Below are positions 35,025 through 39,751 of a stretch of 39,751 nucleotides of DNA, one piece after another (position 1 is the stretch's first letter; every line of letters begins with the position of its first letter). The notes under the pieces are model-generated. The model was not told where the DNA came from, ran no database searches, and saw nothing but the letters and a program-made list of their open reading frames with translations. Origin of the DNA: Desulfobacula sp. (GTDB lineage Bacteria; Desulfobacterota; Desulfobacteria; Desulfobacterales; Desulfobacteraceae); NCBI GenBank assembly GCA_013792075.1, contig VMSR01000281.1, forward strand, positions 1 to 39,751, given 5' to 3'. The translations under genes were made by a program, and so were the position numbers.

Positions 35025-35465
35025 ATGAGTGATCAAAATTTTGAGCCCAATATTATCTGCTTTTTGTGCACCTGGTGAGCATATGCCGCTGCTGACCTGG
35101 CTGGGGTCAGTCGTATGCAGTACCCGGCAAATATCCGTATTATCCGGGTCATGTGTTCCGGAAGCGTCTCGCCGCACCATGTGCTCAGGGCCTTCCAACA
35201 GGGGGTGGACGGTGTGTTTGTGGGCGGCTGACATCTGGGTGAATGCAATTACCTGTATGGTAATTATTCCACGGAGAAAAGGGTGACCCTCTTGTCACAA
35301 GTGCTGGATTTTTGCGGGGTTGAACGCGAAAGACTTCGTGCCCGCTGGGTATCTTCTGCCGAGGCACCTGAGTTTGTTGAAGAGGTGAACAGCTTTATTG
35401 ATGCCTTAAAAACACTGGGGCCATCGCCTTTAAAAGCGAAAACCGCCAAAATGGGTGTATCATGA
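35025..35465 (+). CDS. mvhD: MvhD-type subunit with two selenocysteines (Sec18, Sec69)
   Basis: 146 residues if both in-frame TGA codons are read as Sec. TGA 35076-35078 gives Sec18 in [16 protein letters not shown], exactly where the paralogue at 31196 has Cys17 of CNWC. TGA 35229-35231 gives Sec69 in VGGU-HLGECNY, matching Sec68 of the paralogue. The rest of the family pattern ([18 protein letters not shown]) is intact. Start ATG 35025 has AAAGGA eight bases upstream, and its stop overlaps the next gene (ATGA). One Sec would therefore replace a putative [2Fe-2S] cysteine ligand, which is unusual. A conventional gene finder would miss the gene. Confidence 0.9.
35079..35118 (+). promoter_or_regulatory. 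SECIS-like structure for the first UGA of the second mvhD
   Basis: The inner stem CTGACC (35092-35097) / GGTCAG (35105-35110) has loop TGGCTGG. An outer pairing GCATA (35079-35083) / TATGC (35114-35118) starts immediately after the UGA. Confidence 0.6.
35247..35265 (+). promoter_or_regulatory. SECIS-like hairpin for the second UGA of the second mvhD
   Basis: AATTACC (35247-35253) and GGTAATT (35259-35265) are perfect complements around TGTAT, 15 bases after the UGA. Stem size and spacing equal those of the first mvhD. Confidence 0.6.
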
Positions 35466-36289
35466 TTGATATGGTAAAAGAAAAGATAGAAGCGCTTTTT
35501 AAGGAAAAAAAGATCGCGGGTTTCCTGGGGCTTCGGGAGCAGAACGGCCAGGTGGCTCCCCATTTGTTCATGGAGGGGCAGGCGCTGGAAGGAATGTGCC
35601 TGGGCGACAGAAAAATTGCCGGAGATGCCCGTTATCCGTTGAACAAAATATTGGTTACCCTTGCCAGGCAATATCCGGAAGAGACTTTCGGGATTCTTGC
35701 CAGGGGCTGTGATGAAAGAGGGCTGTACGGGCTTTTCCGCCTGAACCAGCTGGACCCGGATAAGGTAATCGCTGTGGGCATTGCCTGTCCAGGGGATCTG
35801 GCCCTGGCCTGTGAATGTAAAAAACCATTTCCCGAGGCCCTTGTGGCAGGGGAAAAAATTCAAGCTGGGGATTCCATAAAAGCAGGCCGGGAAACACTGG
35901 CGGCCATGGACACACTGGATCTGGACAAGCGCTTTTCCTTCTGGAAAAATCAGTTTTCAAAATGTGTCAAATGCTATGGGTGCCGGGATATCTGCCCCAT
36001 GTGCTTTTGCAGGGAATGTAGCCTGGAATGTGAAGATCTTGTTTCCAAGGGGGATCTGCCCGTGGATATTCCGGTCTTTCATCTGACCCGGGCCATGCAC
36101 ATGGCAGACAGGTGTGTGGACTGCGGGCTTTGTGATGAGGCTTGTCCGGCAGACATCCCTTTGCGCCTGCTCTACAAGAAAACCGCCCAGATCATGGACA
36201 TTGAATTCGGATTCACCTCGGGCATCAATAAAGATGAACGCTCGCCATTGAGCATGATGGGGCCGGCCCCCAAAAAAGTGGCCAAATAA
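35462..36289 (+). CDS. FrhB/FdhB-like iron-sulfur subunit of formate dehydrogenase
   Basis: A 275-residue protein. The N-part (~1-150) resembles the FrhB/FdhB fold of F420-type hydrogenase and formate dehydrogenase beta subunits. The C-part carries two Fe-S motifs: KCVKCYGCRDICPMCFCREC (near 165) and CVDCGLCDEACPADIP (near 220). It should connect FdhA to MvhD. The ATG overlaps the mvhD stop, and fdhA follows 17 bases later, so the three gene products are probably made in proportion. Whether a flavin is bound cannot be told. Confidence 0.85.
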   Translation: MIDMVKEKIEALFKEKKIAGFLGLREQNGQVAPHLFMEGQALEGMCLGDRKIAGDARYPLNKILVTLARQYPEETFGILARGCDERGLYGLFRLNQLDPDKVIAVGIACPGDLALACECKKPFPEALVAGEKIQAGDSIKAGRETLAAMDTLDLDKRFSFWKNQFSKCVKCYGCRDICPMCFCRECSLECEDLVSKGDLPVDIPVFHLTRAMHMADRCVDCGLCDEACPADIPLRLLYKKTAQIMDIEFGFTSGINKDERSPLSMMGPAPKKVAK

Positions 36290-36306
36290 GGCATGTGAGG
36301 AAATAA

Positions 36307-38346
36307 ATGGATTACCAGAATATTTTAACAACCTGTACCTATTGCGGATGCGGGTGTAATTTTTTTCTTGAGGTGCTGGACGGGAAACTGGTGGGAACCA
36401 TTCCCTGTAAAACAAGTCCTGTGAACGAGGGCAAGCTGTGTATCAAAGGATGGAATGTGCATCAGTTTGTCCAGAGTGAAAACCGTCTCACCCATCCCAT
36501 GATCCGTAAAAACGGGGTGCTGGAAAAGGTGTCCTGGGACGAAGCCTTTGATTACACAGCATCCAGGCTTTCCGAAATTAAAGCCGAAAAGGGCAGTGAC
36601 GCCATTGGGTTTTTGACATCGGCCAAGGTCACCAATGAGGAAAATTATCTGTTGCAGAAATTTGCAAGGGCAGGGGTCGGGACCAACAATATCGATCACT
36701 GCGCCCGGCTCTGACATTCTTCCACCGTGGCAGGTCTTGCCGCAGCATTTGGAAGTGGTGCCATGACAAACGGGGTTGCCGAGCTTGAAGGTTCGGATGC
36801 CATTTTTATCATCGGCTCCAACACCGCTACTTCCCACCCTCTGGTGGCCACACGGATTTTCAGGGCCATTGAAAACGGGGCAAAGGTTTTGGTGGCAGAT
36901 CCGAGAAAAAATCAGATTGCGCAATTTGCCCATCTCTACGTCCGCCACAAACCTGGCACAGATGTGGCCCTGTTGAACGGGATGATGAAAGTGATTCTGG
37001 ACAGGGGACTTGCCGACCGGGCATTTATTGACGCCAACACCGAAGGGTTTACCGAGTTTAAAACCCTCATCGACCAGGTCTCCTTAGAAGACTGCGCCGC
37101 CATTACAGGGGTGCCTGTCTCCCAGATAGAGGAACTTGCACAGATTTACGGCAAGGCCGACCGGGGTTCCATTGTCTATTGCATGGGCATCACCCAGCAC
37201 ACCAATGGGGTGAACAATGTAAAATCTCTGGCCAATCTGGCCATGGTCACGGGAAACATCGGCCGGGAAGGAACGGGTGTCAATCCTTTGCGGGGCCAGA
37301 ACAATGTCCAGGGCGCCTGTGACATGGGGGGCCTGCCCAATGTGTTTCCCGGGTACCAGCCGGTAACTCTCGGGGCTGCCAGCAAAAAATTTGCCGATGC
37401 CTGGGGAAAGGACACCCTGCCCACAAACATCGGGCTGACCATACCGGAAATGTTCAGCGCCATTGAAAAAGATAAGATGCAGGGATTGTGGATCATGGGG
37501 GAAAACCCCGTTGTTTCGGATCCCGATGCCGATCATGTGAAAAAAGCCCTTGAAGACATTGAATTTCTGGTGGTCCAGGATATTTTCATGACCCCGACAG
37601 CCAGGCTTGCCGACGTGGTATTGCCCGGAGCCTCTTTTGCGGAAAAGGACGGCACCTTTGCCAATACGGAGCGGCGGGTGATGCGGGTCCGAAAAGCAAT
37701 CGATCCTGTTGGCGAATCAAAGGCCGACTGGGAAATCATCCAGGAAATTTCAACTCGGTTCGGCTTGTCCATGGCCTATGCAGGTCCCAGTGAAATTTTT
37801 GACGAGATTGCCCGGCTCACCCCTTCCTACAGCGGCATCTCCTATGACCGCCTGGAAGGGGACGGTATCCAGTGGCCCTGTCCCACCCCGGCCCATCCCG
37901 GAACCCCCTATCTGCACAAGGACGGGCATTTCACCCGGGGTAAGGGATTGTTCCATGCCGTTGAATACAAGGGACCTGCCGAAGTGGTGGACGAAGCCTA
38001 TCCCTTTTGGATGACCACAGGAAGGGTTTATGCCCATTACCACACCGGCACCATGACACGGAATTCTGCGGCCCTGGACAGGGAAGTGTCGGAAGGCTTT
38101 CTTGAAATCAACCCTGCAGATGCGGCTGCCCTTGACATCCTGGACGGCCAGAAAATCTGTGTGGCCTCCCGCAGGGGAGAGATTGAAACCCGGATCATGA
38201 TCACCGACCGGGTGGAAAAGGGGGTGGTTTTCATGCCCTTCCATTTTGAAGAAGCCAATGTCAATAAACTGACCAACCCGGCCTATGACCCCATTGCCAA
38301 GATACCGGAACTAAAGGTCTGTGCCGTAAGCCTTACCAAAGTCTAA
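36307..38346 (+). CDS. fdhA: Formate dehydrogenase catalytic subunit, selenoprotein (Sec136)
   Basis: 679 residues with TGA 36712-36714 as Sec136 in DHCARLU-HSSTVAGL, the Mo/W ligand site of selenium formate dehydrogenases. The N-terminal [4Fe-4S] motif CTYCGCGCN...CIKG is present; there is no NuoG-like ferredoxin extension. Downstream, GSNTATSHPL, MGITQHTNGV, GNIGREGTGVNPLRGQNNVQ and the C-terminal molybdopterin-binding domain (TTGRVYAHYHTGTMTRNS) are typical. There is no signal peptide, so it is cytoplasmic. GAGGAAAT is five bases before the ATG. It is the last gene of the operon; no clear terminator separates it from the convergent hydrolase gene. Confidence 0.95.
36727..36743 (+). promoter_or_regulatory. 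SECIS hairpin of fdhA
   Basis: GTGGCA (36727-36732) and TGCCGC (36738-36743) pair around GGTCT, the same apical loop known from the E. coli fdhF SECIS. It starts 12 bases after the UGA. Confidence 0.78.
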
Positions 38347-38383
38347 TTAAATTTTGGCCAAGGACAGCAGTTAAGAAAACAGA

Positions 38384-39589
38384 TCATGGGTTTGTCAGCC
38401 AGCGCTTAATGGTTTCATATACCTCAGATTGATTGAGCAGGTCCAAATGGTTCATATTGCGGACAATCTTTTGATGGGATTTGGGAAACACCAGTGCCAA
38501 TTCAGTGTTTTTATGGTGTCCCAGGGCGCTGTTCACTGTTACCAGGCTGTCTCCAACAAGCTGATCCCCCAATCGGCTTGTTCCTTTGCAGGTGGTTGCG
38601 GCGATGGTATAGGATTGCACGTTTTCGGGTAAGGGGACATGGCTTTCCCGTTTCCCTGAATATTTAAACCGGTCGTGTCCCTTCCAATCCTCATCCAGTA
38701 TATGGCCGTAACGCAAGTCCGTAATTCCGGCACTCCGAATTTTTCCCAACCGGGAAAAGGGGGCGCTATAGGGATTGATATCCAGAAGGATATCAATCCA
38801 GTTGCCGGCACGCTCCAATGGTGCGCCCCAATGGGGGGTGCCTAAAAAAATAATCTTTTGCAAATGATTTACCCAGGAATGGTTGGCTATTTTTCCATAA
38901 TGGCAGGCGCTCCGAGAGACGAGCCCACCCATGCTGTGGGCAATAATGACAAGCTCTTTCACCTGTGATGATTGTCCAAGGAAGCCTTCAATCAGCCGCG
39001 CAAATTCACGGCCATTTTGGGAAATGTGACGACCTGTATTGTAATGCAGATAAATCGGAAGGTATCCCAGGTCACGGGCAAGGGCTTCGCCATGATCGTG
39101 ACCCTGTCTGTTCCATTCCAAATCATTCATACAGGAACCATGCACCATTAAAACGACTTTACCATCAAATTGATGGACCCATTCGTTAAGCCTTTGGGTG
39201 TCCATGGCCAATGGCGTGCCATTCCGACGAAACTGCATGGGAATGGCAAGGGGATTTCCCCGGGCAGCAAGATGATCGCCCAAGATACCATTTAATACGG
39301 ACAAGATTACTTCGCGCTCCATTGATGACCCGGTTTCTCCGATCAGTGGCGAGAGTCGTTTAAGCAATAAATCAGTACCACCACCGACCAATCCGGACAC
39401 GGATCGAAGATGCCGATACACCCTTCCCGTGATACCGGTTGTCCGGTGTTGATTTGATTTTCCAAGAAAGCCTCCTAAACGATTGATGGTATGGTGCACC
39501 GCTTCCACCAGGGCAATAATGCCGTTAATTCCATCAATTGTTAAAGATCCAACCCCCCTAAGGTCTGATCCATTTATATGTTTTGGCAT
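38384..39589 (-). CDS. Alpha/beta hydrolase, lipase-like
   Basis: A 401-residue protein. A ~140-residue N-segment of unknown fold is followed by an alpha/beta-hydrolase domain. The oxyanion region VVLMVHGSCMND (His150-Gly151), nucleophile elbow IIAHSMGGLVSR (Ser219) and a likely catalytic His381 in NMNHLDLL are visible. The domain resembles PGAP1/lipase-type esterases. No signal peptide is evident, so it is probably cytoplasmic. AAAGGAAAAT precedes ATG 39589. It is transcribed toward fdhA. Substrate unknown. Confidence 0.86.
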   Translation of the reverse strand: MPKHINGSDLRGVGSLTIDGINGIIALVEAVHHTINRLGGFLGKSNQHRTTGITGRVYRHLRSVSGLVGGGTDLLLKRLSPLIGETGSSMEREVILSVLNGILGDHLAARGNPLAIPMQFRRNGTPLAMDTQRLNEWVHQFDGKVVLMVHGSCMNDLEWNRQGHDHGEALARDLGYLPIYLHYNTGRHISQNGREFARLIEGFLGQSSQVKELVIIAHSMGGLVSRSACHYGKIANHSWVNHLQKIIFLGTPHWGAPLERAGNWIDILLDINPYSAPFSRLGKIRSAGITDLRYGHILDEDWKGHDRFKYSGKRESHVPLPENVQSYTIAATTCKGTSRLGDQLVGDSLVTVNSALGHHKNTELALVFPKSHQKIVRNMNHLDLLNQSEVYETIKRWLTNP

Positions 39590-39611
39590 TTTTTTATTTT
39601 CCTTTTGACTT

Positions 39612-39660
39612 TAACGCAAAGCGTTATTATATTTATGCCGTATTCTTAACGGTTAAGAAT
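39612..39660. promoter_or_regulatory. Two palindromic operator-like sites upstream of the hydrolase gene
   Basis: TAACGC-AAA-GCGTTA (39612-39626) and ATTCTTAAC-G-GTTAAGAAT (39642-39660) are both perfect palindromes, 15 and 19 bases long. They lie in the region just before the hydrolase start, where a dimeric repressor would be expected to bind. The rest of the 39590-39725 gap shows nothing clear. Confidence 0.5.
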
Positions 39661-39725
39661 TGTTTGGAGGGCTATTTTGGTTTGGCCATCCAAAGAGATA
39701 TTGGTTTTAACAAATGGAGTGATTT

Positions 39726-39751
39726 ATGTGTTTTTTTCTTATTATTTCAAG
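39726..39751 (+). CDS. Possible start of a gene running off the window
   Basis: GGAG (39716-39719) is six bases before ATG 39726. Eight hydrophobic codons (MCFFLIIS) follow before the window ends. It might be the signal or membrane start of a divergent gene; far too short to judge. Confidence 0.22.

Noticed and set aside
28333-36714. Reading the hdr, mvhD and fdh genes as frameshifted or nonsense-mutated pseudogenes
   Set aside because: All six interruptions are UGA, never UAA or UAG. The frame continues with intact family motifs after each, and the positions match between paralogues. Hairpins follow every site. Selenocysteine explains all of this at once.
1-39751. CRISPR arrays, tRNA or rRNA genes, insertion sequences, prophage genes
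   Set aside because: No regularly spaced repeats, cloverleaf-like sequences, rRNA-like stretches, transposase or phage motifs were found on reading either strand.

Overview
The window looks like a chromosomal segment from a strictly anaerobic, sulfate-reducing Desulfobacterota bacterium, most likely Desulfobacteraceae. The case rests on gene content: heterodisulfide-reductase (Hdr) modules with MvhD-type subunits and a formate dehydrogenase, several UGA-encoded selenocysteines, an oxygen/NO-scavenging flavodiiron protein, many hybrid sensor kinases, and the conserved C-terminal 'LPICASCKKIRDD' tail common in deltaproteobacterial signalling proteins. The assignment is an inference; no rRNA or tRNA gene was seen.

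Layout. 1-1603: the end of an unidentified gene, then a monocistronic thiolase with a strong terminator. 1650-5909: a radical SAM protein (-), two small proteins (one lysine-rich), a sigma-54 activator with a degenerate receiver, and a CxxCxxCC cluster protein (-). 6302-13471: a small ORF, pstS-pstC-pstA-pstB, a HAD-like protein, a large hybrid histidine kinase and a DUF3088-type protein. 13494-18590 (-): a five-gene operon of radical SAM protein, PHP phosphoesterase, dtd, trmJ-like methyltransferase and a GNAT-nitrilase fusion. 18779-26703: a kinase/receiver protein, fprA behind a textbook FNR-type site, a short Rieske-like remnant, a VOC protein, a CBS + HPP gene pair (-) behind a second FNR-type site, a 7TM protein and a queuosine-mannosyltransferase-like glycosyltransferase.

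26947-38346 is the highlight. It is one operon of eight recognisable subunits plus a tiny ORF: HdrCB fusion; tandem HdrA; MvhD; 25-codon ORF; HdrA N-half; HdrA C-half; second MvhD; FrhB/FdhB-like Fe-S subunit; FdhA. Six in-frame UGA codons interrupt five of these genes (HdrA, MvhD, HdrA-N, MvhD twice, FdhA). Each UGA is followed 12-20 nt later by a hairpin of bacterial SECIS type, so they are best read as selenocysteine and not as frameshifts or pseudogenes. The second MvhD would contain two selenocysteines, one replacing a cysteine of the CxxC pair.

Working model. Formate oxidised by the Sec-Mo/W FdhA passes electrons through the FdhB-like subunit and MvhD to the flavin of HdrA. HdrA would bifurcate them to ferredoxin and to a disulfide site on HdrCB; the reverse direction is also possible. 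The operon carries two HdrA sets, one fused and one split, each with its own MvhD. Two alternative or stacked HdrA-MvhD electron-transfer units may therefore share one HdrCB and one formate dehydrogenase. The window ends with a lipase-like hydrolase (-) and palindromic operator-like sites.
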